Source: Armatimonadota bacterium (GTDB lineage: Bacteria > Armatimonadota > Chthonomonadetes > Chthonomonadales > Chthonomonadaceae). Taken from it: 64,000 nucleotides of DNA. Where the stretch lies: contig JAGWMJ010000001.1 of NCBI GenBank assembly GCA_028871815.1, forward strand, positions 248,001 through 312,000, given 5' to 3'. Both the position numbers and the translations under genes were made by a program. Positions 1 to 9,005 of the stretch are shown here, piece by piece (positions within the stretch are counted from its first letter, which is position 1; every line of letters starts with the position of its first letter). The notes under the pieces are model-generated. The model saw only the letters and a list, made by a program, of their open reading frames with translations, ran no database searches and had not been told where the DNA came from.

Positions 1-79
1 CGGCTATACTTTACAGGTTCTGATCGTGGTCGTGCGCCGACTTCGGCGGGCGCACATCGCTCCTGGCCGCCTCTTCCTT

Positions 80-715
80 ATGCGCACCTTGCTGACCGGA
101 TATGGACCTTTCGGCGCTGTAGCCGCAAACCCCAGCCAGAGCCTGGTGGAGTGGTTTGATCTCACCGGCGCGCCCGGCCACGCGCTGACATGTCTTTCGC
201 TACCGGTGTCGTACACCCGCGCGATGGCGGTGCTGGAGGCCGCTTTGACGACCGGTGTGGATGGTCACCCGTATGATGCCGTGCTCTCATTGGGCGTGGC
301 TGCCGGCGAAACTGCCTGGCGGGTTGAGCGGCTGGCATTCAACCGCACCGGCCGACCCGATATAGATGGTTATGCACCATCTACGGGTTTGCTGGAGGAA
401 GCGGGCCCGCCGGAGTTGGAGGCGACACTGCCGTGCGAGATGCTTGCGCAGGCCATTGTAGCGCAAGGTTTGCCGGCCCGGATATCGGATTCTGCCGGCG
501 ATTATCTATGCAACGCCGCGCTCTACCGGTCGTTGCGGTACGCAGCGCAGGCGGGTGACAGCACGCGGTGCGGCTTCATCCACATCCCATCCGACGTAGC
601 GGGGAAAACCCGTGAGGATGAGCCAGCGTTCGAGTTTGCCGACCATGTGCGGGCTGTTGAGGCGGCGCTGGAGGCGATACGAAGCGCCATGGCGGCGGTG
701 GGGGCGACGGCGTGA
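80..715 (+). CDS. pcp: Pyroglutamyl-peptidase I (pyrrolidone carboxyl peptidase)
   Basis: Cytoplasmic cysteine peptidase of family C15 that removes N-terminal pyroglutamate from peptides. The 211-residue product opens with MRTLLTGYGPFG, the usual N-terminus of this family. The expected catalytic residues are in context: Glu in GETAWRVERLA, Cys in DYLCNAAL, and His in GFIHIPSD near the C-terminus. An in-frame start at 26 would add 18 arginine-rich residues with no family support, so ATG 80 is preferred. The stop overlaps the GTG of the next gene by four bases, which suggests translational coupling with the prenyl synthase although their functions are unrelated. Confidence 0.9.
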   Translation: MRTLLTGYGPFGAVAANPSQSLVEWFDLTGAPGHALTCLSLPVSYTRAMAVLEAALTTGVDGHPYDAVLSLGVAAGETAWRVERLAFNRTGRPDIDGYAPSTGLLEEAGPPELEATLPCEMLAQAIVAQGLPARISDSAGDYLCNAALYRSLRYAAQAGDSTRCGFIHIPSDVAGKTREDEPAFEFADHVRAVEAALEAIRSAMAAVGATA

Positions 716-1602
716 CCTTTGACCTGGGCAGCTACCTCACCGAACGGCGTACCGCTGTGGAAGCGGCCCTGGAGTTGCTTCTGCCACCGGTGGATCAGCC
801 GCCGCAGAAGCTTGCTGAGGCGGTGCGATACAGCGTGTTGGCGCCGGGAAAACGGTTAAGGCCCATCCTGGTTATCGCTGCGGCTGAGTGTATTGGCGGC
901 TCGGCAGAGGATGTTATGGAAACGGCATGCGCGCTGGAGTGCATACACGCCTTCAGCCTGATCCATGACGACTTGCCATGTATGGATAACGACGACTACC
1001 GGCGAGGCCGTCTTACAAACCACAAGGTCTTTGGCGAGGCGATGGCGCTGCTGGCCGGCGACGCCCTCCTGGCGCTGGCGTTTGAACTGATTGCACAGAA
1101 CTCCCGGCGAACGGAGGAGAGCCGGCTTATACCGGTCATCGGCCTTGTGGCGCGCGGGTCGGGGACGTGGGGAATGGTGGGCGGCCAGGTGGCGGATATG
1201 GAGGCGCAGGGACAGCCGGTTACTGCGGACCGGCTGCGGCGCATCCACGAGCGTAAAACCGGTGCGCTAATTACGGCGTCGGTGCTGGCGGGTGGGCTGC
1301 TCGCCGGCGCCAACGATGCCGAAGTGGATTGGCTGACCGACTACGGCAAACACGTTGGCCTGGCCTTTCAGATTGCCGACGACATTCTGGATGTGACCGG
1401 TGATGAGACCAAGTTGGGAAAGCCGGTCGGCAGCGATGAAGAGCGTGACAAGGCCACGTATCCCAAGGTGTTTGGTCTGGATGCCTCTCGCCGGATGGCC
1501 AGCGATGAGGCGGGGCGCGCCGTAGGTTCGCTGACGGGATTTGCGGAGCAGGCCGAGCCGCTTCGATGCATAGCGCGATATGTGGTGGAGCGCGACCTTT
1601 GA
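712..1602 (+). CDS. ispA: Farnesyl/geranylgeranyl diphosphate synthase, IspA type
   Basis: Trans-prenyltransferase that condenses isopentenyl diphosphate with allylic diphosphates to give C15 or C20 precursors of quinone tails, undecaprenyl phosphate or carotenoids. The first aspartate-rich motif reads IHDDLPCMDNDD followed by YRRG, and the second reads FQIADDILD; both bind Mg-diphosphate. The length, 296 residues, is typical. It starts at GTG 712, inside the stop of pcp (GTGA overlap). Product chain length cannot be read from sequence alone, so FPP versus GGPP is open. The end overlaps the probable TTG start of the following oxidase. Confidence 0.9.
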   Translation: MTFDLGSYLTERRTAVEAALELLLPPVDQPPQKLAEAVRYSVLAPGKRLRPILVIAAAECIGGSAEDVMETACALECIHAFSLIHDDLPCMDNDDYRRGRLTNHKVFGEAMALLAGDALLALAFELIAQNSRRTEESRLIPVIGLVARGSGTWGMVGGQVADMEAQGQPVTADRLRRIHERKTGALITASVLAGGLLAGANDAEVDWLTDYGKHVGLAFQIADDILDVTGDETKLGKPVGSDEERDKATYPKVFGLDASRRMASDEAGRAVGSLTGFAEQAEPLRCIARYVVERDL

Positions 1603-2756
1603 CGGCTCCCCACGTGCTGGTGGTGGGCTGTGGCGTGGTTGGAGCCATGGCAGCGTGGCGGCTGGCATTGGCCGGCGCCCGCGTAACGGTATTCGAACAG
1701 TTTCAGTTGGATCACTCCAAAGGAAGCTCGCATGGTGAGAGCCGCATCGTCCGCAATGCCTATCCGGAGCCGTTTTACACCGGCCTGATGCGGAGAGCCT
1801 GGGCGCTGTGGGATGAGTTTTGCGACGCCAATCCAACCGAGGAGCTGCTGGTGCGCTGTGGCGGCATAACGCTGGGCCCGCGAGATCATAGCGAAGTCCG
1901 ATCCACGACCGCGGCTCTGGCTGCGAACGGCGTGCAGCACGAAGTCTGGGATAGCCGAGCCGCTATGGCGCGATATCCGCTATTCCACCTTGACCGCGAC
2001 GAGGTTGCCGTGTACGACGCGGAAATGGGGTTTGTACGCGCCTCGGCCTGCGTGCGCGCTGCCAAGGCATGCGCGACGGCTCTTGGCGCAAAGTTTGTTT
2101 TTGGCGCGCGCGTCGACTCCGTCGCGGCAGCGCGTGGTGGTGTCCGGGCGGAAGTCTACGGACAGCAGCACATTGGCGATGCCGCCATTCTTGCGCCGGG
2201 CCCATGGCTGCAGCCGCTTCTGAATCGTGCCGGGCAATCTGCTCCGGTTCGGGTAACGCGTCAGGTGATCGCCTACTGTGCCCATTCGCGGTACCAGCAC
2301 GCGTGTGGCCCGGATGAGTTCCCCGTGTGGATCGACGCCGCCACACACTTTTACGGCTTTCCACACATCACGCATCCCGGGCTCAAGGTGGCGCACCACC
2401 GATTCGGAGAAGTTGCGGATGCCGACAGCGTGTACCGGCGTACGACCCGGAACGACCTCAAACCTCTGGCCGCCTATATATCGCGCCGGCTCACAGGCTT
2501 TACGCCGGTTTCCGGCAGCGGCGGGGTTTGCCTCTATACCGTGACGCCGGACGCCGATTTCATTGCCGATGGCCTACCCGGCGTACCGCGCGCCTTTGTG
2601 ATCGGCGGACTTTCGGGGCACGGCTTCAAGTTTGCGCCCCTGCTCGGTGAACTGGCGGCGTGCCGCGCCCTGGACAAACCACTTCCGTGCGACGTCGAGC
2701 GCTTCCGGTTGAGCAGGTTTGCAACGTCGCCGGCGATGGCTGGGACGCCGGCGTGA
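1599..2756 (+). CDS. FAD-dependent amine oxidase (monomeric sarcosine/N-methyltryptophan oxidase family, DAO fold)
   Basis: Flavin oxidoreductase likely to oxidise an N-methylated amino acid or related secondary amine. The N-terminus HVLVVGCGVVGAMAAWRLA is a Rossmann dinucleotide-binding motif (GxGxxG). SSHGESRIVRNAYPE is close to the conserved early segment of monomeric sarcosine oxidase and MTOX, and the C-terminal GGLSGHGFKFAPLLGE matches the flavin-binding end of that group. TTG 1599 overlaps the ispA stop (TTGA) and has GGTGGAG about nine bases upstream; an ATG at 1566 would overlap ispA further. The covalent-flavin cysteine cannot be assigned with certainty, and the substrate is unknown. 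Confidence 0.82.
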   Translation: MTAPHVLVVGCGVVGAMAAWRLALAGARVTVFEQFQLDHSKGSSHGESRIVRNAYPEPFYTGLMRRAWALWDEFCDANPTEELLVRCGGITLGPRDHSEVRSTTAALAANGVQHEVWDSRAAMARYPLFHLDRDEVAVYDAEMGFVRASACVRAAKACATALGAKFVFGARVDSVAAARGGVRAEVYGQQHIGDAAILAPGPWLQPLLNRAGQSAPVRVTRQVIAYCAHSRYQHACGPDEFPVWIDAATHFYGFPHITHPGLKVAHHRFGEVADADSVYRRTTRNDLKPLAAYISRRLTGFTPVSGSGGVCLYTVTPDADFIADGLPGVPRAFVIGGLSGHGFKFAPLLGELAACRALDKPLPCDVERFRLSRFATSPAMAGTPA

Positions 2757-5173
2757 GTAGAAACGTTCACCTGGCGCTCAAGTTCGCAAATGGCGCCTTC
2801 GCGCTTACCTTGCTGCTTATCTGTTCAGCCAGTTCGGTATCGGCCCAGTCCGACCCGTCGCCGCCAATTTCCAGCGTTTCATCGGCGCGGCAGGCCACCG
2901 TTGGCGTATGGAATCTGCCGCAGAGTTGCTCCGTGGATTTCAGCGGTACATTGCAGGCGCCGGCCGGCCAGCACGGCATGCTGCAGGTGGGGGCAGACGG
3001 TCATTTTGTGTTTGCCGATGGAACGCGAGCGCGGTTTTGGGGCATCAATGTCTCGAGCACCCGGCTGGATATTCCGGATGCCGAGATCGAGCACACGGTA
3101 CGGCTTTTCGCCGATACCGGCCTCAACCTGGTGCGGCTAGAGGCCGTAGACAACAGGAACTGCCTTCTGGGGCCGGCCGATGCTCGCACGTCGCGCCGCC
3201 TGGACCGCCGGTATCTGGACAAGCTGGATAGATGGATGGACGCGCTGAGACGGCACGGTATCTACTACTACCTGGACTTGCTGGATCTACGGACGTTCAA
3301 GTCTGGAGACGGCGTGGAGCACGCATCGGCTCTTCGGCGTGGCGCACGGCCGTACGCACTTTTCGATCCCACGCTGATCGCACTGCAGAAGCGGTACGCG
3401 CATCAGCTTTTAACCCATCGCAATCCCTATTCCGGGCTACGCCCTATCGATGACCCGGCTCTTGCCATGGTCGAAATCTGCAACGAGAACGGCTTCTTTT
3501 TGTATCCGGCGCGAACCGATGGCCTTATCGCTCCGTACGCGGATGAACTGCAGCAGCGCTGGAATGTATGGCTGCAAAAGAGATATGCTTCTCGCGACAA
3601 CCTTGTGGCGGCATGGACGGATGCAAGCGGCGCTCCCGGTCTGCAGGCAAGCGAGGACCCATGGCAGTTGACAACCGCACTGCCGCTGTTCGCGCCGGCG
3701 CAGGCGCCGGCGCCCGGCGCGGCTCAACCGGCTCCGGATCCGCGCCGTTCACAACTCCGGGTCAACGATGGCGTACGGTTTTTGTGCGACGTGCAGAGCG
3801 GATTCTTTGCCGATATGCGCTCTTACCTGCGGTCGATTGGGCTGCGCGTACCGGTCACCGGAGTGGTGTCGTCGGAGGTTCCGGCGGATATCGATTCCGT
3901 GGCGGCTTCGTGCGATTTCACGGCAGAGAACTGGTACGGAGATGCTGCTCAACCAGACCCCACGAACGCCGCCGTCGTCTACTATGGCGACCGGCAGTTT
4001 CTGGATGACGACAGCGCATACGGCTTTGCGCCGTACACTGCTGCGCTGCGGTGGGACAACAAGCCGGTGGTGGTTCGCGAGTGGGCGGTTCCGTGGCCGA
4101 ACGACTACCGCGCCGCTTCGGTTCCCGAGGTACTGGCGTATGCCTCGCTGCAGGATCTGGATGCCGTACTGTTGTTTGGGTATCAGACGAACCGCGCGCT
4201 GAACGGCGTGGATTGTGATGCCTTGAATGATCTGGCTTTTGAAGCGGATCCCACGGTCTGGGGGCAGTACGCCATCGCCGGACAGGCGTTTCTGCGAGGA
4301 GCAATCGCGCCCGCGAAGCGCCGGCTGACCATATGTTATCCGGCAGATAAGCTGTTTTCGTGGCCCAGCCACATGACCGACCTTCTGCGTGCCGCATGGT
4401 TCGTACGGGTCTACAACAGCGATGGTTCGGTCCAGGTGGGCGATACGCTTACACCCAGTTCGCCGGCCGTCGATGTGCAGACGCTGCACGAGTACGCCGA
4501 TCACGTCCATCGCCTGGGTGGGGCTGTAACCGCCGCGGCGGTGGAAGCCGGCATCTGGCGCAGCGATACCGGGCAGATCACGCTGGACACGCATGCGGGG
4601 AACCTGTTCATCAATACCCCAACGCTGCAGGTGTTCTGCGGAGTTTTCGAGCCGAAGCGGGTTTACCGATTGGGGCAGGGGCTGCGCTTCTCTACCGATA
4701 CTCCGTACGGCTCTCTGCTGGTATGGTCGCAGGATGGAGCGCCGATTTCGCAGAGCCAGCATCTGGTGGCCAAGATGGTTTCTCAGGCCGAGAACACAGG
4801 CCAACTGTTTGAGCCGGCTCCAAAGGGTGCGCCCGGCGGCTGGGTGCTGCGGCTGCCGGGCAGCGCGCCGGTGGTGACGGACGGGCAGACAACGCCAGGC
4901 GGAACATCACTGTGGATGGTCCGGACAGGCGCCGGGAGGAACGCTGTTGCCTCGCTCCTGAAAATCGGTTTGAAGAATGGCGCCTGGGAGCTTTCTACAA
5001 GCGGCCTAAACGCAAAACTTCTGTGCGATACGGCAGGCATAACGGGGAGCGCTCTTGGCATGGCCTTTGTTACTGCTGGAACGGGACGCGTCGCTGTTTC
5101 CAGAACTCCAGCCGGCGCGGCTCCGGCTGCAGCGGTCGCAGGCAGTTCCTCAGCGGATGGTGGCTTGCCGTGA
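2753..5173 (+). CDS. Secreted clan GH-A glycoside hydrolase-like protein
   Basis: Predicted exported carbohydrate-active enzyme of 806 residues. A signal peptide (ALTLLLICSASSVSA) leads the chain when GTG 2753 is used; that codon overlaps the upstream stop (GTGA). The N-terminal part carries RFWGINVSS and DTGLNLVRLEAVD, typical of TIM-barrel GH5/GH2-type enzymes. The motif MVEICNEN offers the acid/base Glu after Asn, and KPVVVREWAVPW offers a candidate nucleophile Glu at the end of a later strand. The last 250 residues look like beta-sandwich accessory modules. Family and substrate are not identifiable by eye; cellulase-like or beta-galactosidase-like are both possible. Confidence 0.72.
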   Translation: MSRNVHLALKFANGAFALTLLLICSASSVSAQSDPSPPISSVSSARQATVGVWNLPQSCSVDFSGTLQAPAGQHGMLQVGADGHFVFADGTRARFWGINVSSTRLDIPDAEIEHTVRLFADTGLNLVRLEAVDNRNCLLGPADARTSRRLDRRYLDKLDRWMDALRRHGIYYYLDLLDLRTFKSGDGVEHASALRRGARPYALFDPTLIALQKRYAHQLLTHRNPYSGLRPIDDPALAMVEICNENGFFLYPARTDGLIAPYADELQQRWNVWLQKRYASRDNLVAAWTDASGAPGLQASEDPWQLTTALPLFAPAQAPAPGAAQPAPDPRRSQLRVNDGVRFLCDVQSGFFADMRSYLRSIGLRVPVTGVVSSEVPADIDSVAASCDFTAENWYGDAAQPDPTNAAVVYYGDRQFLDDDSAYGFAPYTAALRWDNKPVVVREWAVPWPNDYRAASVPEVLAYASLQDLDAVLLFGYQTNRALNGVDCDALNDLAFEADPTVWGQYAIAGQAFLRGAIAPAKRRLTICYPADKLFSWPSHMTDLLRAAWFVRVYNSDGSVQVGDTLTPSSPAVDVQTLHEYADHVHRLGGAVTAAAVEAGIWRSDTGQITLDTHAGNLFINTPTLQVFCGVFEPKRVYRLGQGLRFSTDTPYGSLLVWSQDGAPISQSQHLVAKMVSQAENTGQLFEPAPKGAPGGWVLRLPGSAPVVTDGQTTPGGTSLWMVRTGAGRNAVASLLKIGLKNGAWELSTSGLNAKLLCDTAGITGSALGMAFVTAGTGRVAVSRTPAGAAPAAAVAGSSSADGGLP

Positions 5174-6066
5174 GCGACGTGGAGGCAGAGATGACCGCTG
5201 CGGACCACCCCGAGTTTGCCTCGCCCGTGCTGCGAACCGGCGCAGGCACGCCGTATTTGAGATCGCCTGGCGTGGCGCTGCTTGCGCGCCCCGCCGTGAG
5301 CCTTGCCGGGATGGCCGCATTCCTGAACGGGTTCGAAGGAGATCTGGGGTTTAGCGCGTACCTTTCGGATGAGACCGAACTGGCGCCTGGAGCTGCAATC
5401 TGCAAAGCGGCCGGACAGTTGTGTTATATGTCGTTTGGCCCGAAGCGCACAAAGAATGCCGACGCCGGCCGCTACCTTGCGAACATCAAGGAGAGCGGGC
5501 ACGGCTCGGTGCTGGAGCACGCAGCATATTCGATACTGCTATACGGCATCTCGCGGTCGGTAACGCATGAGCTGGTGCGCCACCGTGCCGGGTTTGCCTT
5601 TTCGCAGGTCTCTCAGCGATACGTTTCGGGCCGCGTTCTGCGGTTCGTAGAGCGTCCGGAGTTTGCCGCCGAAGCCGATCTCCACGCCGAATTTGAGTTG
5701 CGGATTGATCGGGCGGCAGCGGAGTATGCCAGGGTGGCGGCGAAACTGCTGACGCTTCAGCAGGATGGCGGCGCGATGCTGAGTGGTGAAGCCCGGACCG
5801 ATTTGCGGAAGAAGGTTCAGCAGGCGGCGCGGGCGGTGCTCCCGAACGAGACGGAAGCTCCGATTGTTGTAACAGCCAATGCGCGCGCGTGGCGCCACTT
5901 TATTGAGATGCGCGCCAACCGGCATGCCGAACTGGAAATCCGGAGGCTGGCGCTTCTGGTCTATCGCGTTTTGTTTCAAGCCGAGCCGATGTTGTTTGAG
6001 GATTACCGGGTGGTGGACTGCCCAGACGGCACGCCAGCCGTGGAGACCGACTTTGCCAAAGTGTAG
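5170..6066 (+). CDS. thyX: Flavin-dependent thymidylate synthase
   Basis: Makes dTMP from dUMP with FAD, NADPH and methylenetetrahydrofolate, and replaces ThyA. The 298-residue protein carries the ThyX signature region ELVRHRAGFAFSQVSQRYV. Counting residues gives RHR-X8-S rather than the common RHR-X7-S, a one-residue longer spacing that I believe occurs in a subset of the family. NGHGSVLEH-type sequence appears as SGHGSVLEHAAYS, and the C-terminal half has the NARAWRHFIEMRANRHAELEIR-like region (read in two parts) expected for substrate binding. GTG 5170 overlaps the previous stop; ATG 5191 is an alternative start. No thyA is seen in the window. Confidence 0.93.
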   Translation: MSDVEAEMTAADHPEFASPVLRTGAGTPYLRSPGVALLARPAVSLAGMAAFLNGFEGDLGFSAYLSDETELAPGAAICKAAGQLCYMSFGPKRTKNADAGRYLANIKESGHGSVLEHAAYSILLYGISRSVTHELVRHRAGFAFSQVSQRYVSGRVLRFVERPEFAAEADLHAEFELRIDRAAAEYARVAAKLLTLQQDGGAMLSGEARTDLRKKVQQAARAVLPNETEAPIVVTANARAWRHFIEMRANRHAELEIRRLALLVYRVLFQAEPMLFEDYRVVDCPDGTPAVETDFAKV

Positions 6067-6095
6067 CGCGCCTGCAAGTTCTGAGGCGTCCGTCG

Positions 6096-7793
6096 GTGGG
6101 TGATGAGCCGGTGGATGAGCCGGCGAAGTCGGTTGAGGATGGTGAGAACGGACGGCGTATAGCGTTTTGGTCCGTGGCGCGGCGCATTGCTGCCCAGTGC
6201 GCGATCTGCCTTTTGCTATTTGCAGCAGCAGTGGTATGGCGGTGGCACTTTACGCGAGGCGATTTGTGGCTGGATGAAGCGGATTACGCTACCGCAGCCA
6301 CGCGTTCGCTGGACGCGAACCGCTGGGACACTTCACACAATTCGGCCCGCGACAGCGCGCTGATAGCGCTGCGCCACTTTCACCCGCCTTTCGCTTCCGA
6401 GGTGCTGATGGTGGCGCTGAAGTTTGGCGCCGATGAGCGCACCCTGCGCATACCTGCCGTGGTTTTCGGCGCTCTTTCTGTGGTGTTAGTCTACTTGTGC
6501 GGCCTGGAAATCTTCCGCGGCCGGCGGATTCTGTCGTTCGCTTGCGCCGCTATTGTGATAGTTACTCCGGCATGTGTGCGCGCGGCATCGCACGCGCTTC
6601 CATGGTCATACATCACGTTTTGGCTGCTGCTGGATATTTGGGGGTTGGTTCGCTTTTGCCGAACCCCGAATGTAATAGCGATGGGTATTATCGGTGTTAG
6701 TTTGGGCGGCATGTTGTGCACCTCCGAAATGTTCTTTCCACAACTGTTGGGAACGGGCTTGGCCGCCCCGTTTGTGTTTGCGATTGCGTGGAGATCTGCC
6801 GGCGGACGGGCGGCCCTGGCCCGCGGACTGGCGCTCGGCGCACTGAGCTTCGTGCTGGTGTCTGCTGCATTGTTCCCCGCGGGACTTCTTGGTGGAACTT
6901 ACGCGATGCTGCATCACTACATGGTGATGGCGCACGACGAGTTCCCGGTTTCCGTTGGCCGTCGGGTTTATGACCGTGCTCCGAAGTGGAGTTACCTGTA
7001 CTGGTACTGGCACGGTTTCCGTTGGGAGTTTGTGTGGTACGTGGCTGCGATACCCGGCGCGTTAGTGCTGGCAGCCAGGCGCCGGCTCACGGCAGGCCAC
7101 GGCGCACTGGCCGCCATGGCGCTGACAATCCTCGGCACTTCGGAGGCAGCGCACATTCTTGGCCCGGAGTACTTGTGCCATGTGCTGCCGATGCTGACGC
7201 TGTTGGGCGGATTGCTTGTGGAAGCGGTGAGTGATTTGCAGGCTTACGTCGGCAGCGCTCTGGCGGTAGCCTGGATGGCGCTGTGCGCGGTGCAGCCGGG
7301 CAGCATGACCCTTGCGGGAATGGACGTGCGGTCACGAATGCCGCGCTGGGCCGCTGCGTCGCGATTCCTGGCTGCCCGATGGAAGCAGGGCGACTACATG
7401 CTGGCGCCGGCATATGCCAGCGTTGGCCGGTGGTACATGCTGCACTATGCCGGCGCAAAGGCGCAGGATTGGCAGATTGAGGCGCTGCCGAGCGGTCGCG
7501 CGCCGGCGCGGCTGCTTAGCGACATGAGGGATGGTCTTTACAAATATGCCGCGGTGGGAAGTACCTTCAGCGATACCTATACTGTGGATTGGCGGATCTC
7601 CATCCTGATGCGCCACTGGAAGGAGATATGGCACAGTGACGAACACGGAACCGGCATCAGCCGGTTGACCCTGTTTGAGATTCCGCCGGGCGTTTCGAGC
7701 CGTCACCCGCTGTGGCTGCCGCCTGTTCGAGCCAGGCGCCCGCTAACCCCAGCGGCTCCGCCCGCCGGCCTGCCGCCCATCATCTTCTTCTGA
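6096..7793 (+). CDS. GT39/ArnT-like integral membrane glycosyltransferase
   Basis: Multi-pass membrane protein of 565 residues, resembling the dolichyl/undecaprenyl-phosphate sugar glycosyltransferase superfamily (GT39/GT83). A first transmembrane helix (AQCAICLLLFAAAVVW) is followed by the acidic loop LWLDEADYA, the position and type of the catalytic acidic motif in this fold. About nine further hydrophobic segments lie between residues 115 and 405, followed by a soluble C-terminal part. GTG 6096 is 29 bases after thyX and is likely to be cotranscribed. Acceptor and donor are unknown, and the gene sits outside the exopolysaccharide operon on the other strand. Confidence 0.7.
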   Translation: MGDEPVDEPAKSVEDGENGRRIAFWSVARRIAAQCAICLLLFAAAVVWRWHFTRGDLWLDEADYATAATRSLDANRWDTSHNSARDSALIALRHFHPPFASEVLMVALKFGADERTLRIPAVVFGALSVVLVYLCGLEIFRGRRILSFACAAIVIVTPACVRAASHALPWSYITFWLLLDIWGLVRFCRTPNVIAMGIIGVSLGGMLCTSEMFFPQLLGTGLAAPFVFAIAWRSAGGRAALARGLALGALSFVLVSAALFPAGLLGGTYAMLHHYMVMAHDEFPVSVGRRVYDRAPKWSYLYWYWHGFRWEFVWYVAAIPGALVLAARRRLTAGHGALAAMALTILGTSEAAHILGPEYLCHVLPMLTLLGGLLVEAVSDLQAYVGSALAVAWMALCAVQPGSMTLAGMDVRSRMPRWAAASRFLAARWKQGDYMLAPAYASVGRWYMLHYAGAKAQDWQIEALPSGRAPARLLSDMRDGLYKYAAVGSTFSDTYTVDWRISILMRHWKEIWHSDEHGTGISRLTLFEIPPGVSSRHPLWLPPVRARRPLTPAAPPAGLPPIIFF

Positions 7794-7873
7794 TGCGCGG
7801 GCAGACAGGCGCCGCACCGGCATTCCCAAATGCCGTATACTGGCGGCAACCACAAGCACCTGCTGCTTGAGAA

Positions 7874-8914
7874 GTGACCGGAGGCAAGCTTATCGAGGAA
7901 GAAACTGAGGCTCGAGACCGGGCATCATCGGGGTTGGGACCGCTTGAAGAGGGGATTGTGCTTCGCGCGACGGCTGGCGAGTATACGGTTCAGGCACTGG
8001 ACCAATCGGCCGGCTGTGGTACCTGCCGCTGCACGCTTCGCGGCAACTTGAAGAAGGTATTCACGTACAGCGAAAGCACCGAAACGCCGCGCCGCGTGAC
8101 ACGGGCGCGCAGGCCGTTTATGCAGGATGCGGTTGCGGTTGGTGACCGCGTGCGCTTTGCCGTACTGAGGCCCGGTTTCGGCGTTGTCGAGGAGATATTG
8201 CCGCGCAGCAGCCGTTTTGCACGGTCGGCATTCCGCGGCCGCGACCAGACGCTGGTGAGCAACCTGGATCAGCTTGTGATCGTGTTTGCTTGCGCCGCTC
8301 CGCACCCCGACCTCTGGCGGATAGACCGGTGGCTTGCAATCGCCGAGTATTGCGAGTTATCCGCGGTGATTGTGGCGAACAAGCGCGAACTGATCGCGGA
8401 TTCTGAGTGGCCCGGTCCGTTCGCTGAGTACAGCCGGATGGGATACCGCGTGGTGGCAACCAGCGCAGTGACCGGATCGGGTGTCGCGACGTTGAAGCGG
8501 ATGCTCACCGATAAGGTCTCTGCGTTTACCGGACCATCGGGCGTTGGCAAAACCAGCCTGCTGAACCGCCTGCAGCCGGCGTTACGCGGCGAAACAGCCG
8601 CGGTTGGAGGCATCACGCACAAGGGCCGGCACACCACCACGATCCGTGAGCTGTACCCGCTGAGCGGTGGAGGCTGGCTGGCCGATACGCCCGGTTTGAG
8701 GCAGTTGAACCTGCCGCCGATGGGTCGCGATGCGCTCGGCGAGTGCTTTGTGGAGATTGCGGCTGCGCTGGAGGCCGGCTGCCGATTCGGCGACTGCACG
8801 CATGAAAGCGAGCCAGGCTGCTGCGTCACGGCTGCCGTCGAGCGCGGCGAGATCAGCCAGCGCCGGTACCGAAGCTACTTACAGATCGCAACGGAAGTGG
8901 CCCCGCGCGCTTAG
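7874..8914 (+). CDS. rsgA: Ribosome small-subunit biogenesis GTPase RsgA
   Basis: Circularly permuted GTPase that acts late in 30S subunit maturation. Domain order is the expected one: N-terminal OB fold, then G4 (VANKRE at about residue 166), G1 (GPSGVGKTSLLN at about 220), G3 (DTPGLRQL at about 270), and a C-terminal zinc site with Cys and His in CRFGDCTHESEPGC. Two oddities: G4 reads NKRE instead of NKxD, and the OB domain contains an extra cysteine cluster GCGTCRC at about residues 48-53. The GTG start at 7874 is the only one that preserves an N-terminal leader of about 25 residues; a later start is possible. Confidence 0.92.
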   Translation: MTGGKLIEEETEARDRASSGLGPLEEGIVLRATAGEYTVQALDQSAGCGTCRCTLRGNLKKVFTYSESTETPRRVTRARRPFMQDAVAVGDRVRFAVLRPGFGVVEEILPRSSRFARSAFRGRDQTLVSNLDQLVIVFACAAPHPDLWRIDRWLAIAEYCELSAVIVANKRELIADSEWPGPFAEYSRMGYRVVATSAVTGSGVATLKRMLTDKVSAFTGPSGVGKTSLLNRLQPALRGETAAVGGITHKGRHTTTIRELYPLSGGGWLADTPGLRQLNLPPMGRDALGECFVEIAAALEAGCRFGDCTHESEPGCCVTAAVERGEISQRRYRSYLQIATEVAPRA

Positions 8915-9005
8915 CGCGAGCCGTTGACTGCGCTCCAGCGGTTCGGCCGACGATATATCAGCCAGCCCGCGCCGGCTCGTACGGATTCTCGTGATTGTGC
9001 CAACC

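Noticed and set aside
3749-4804. 351-codon minus-strand frame
   Set aside because: Antisense to the glycoside hydrolase; no start signal and no recognisable domain.
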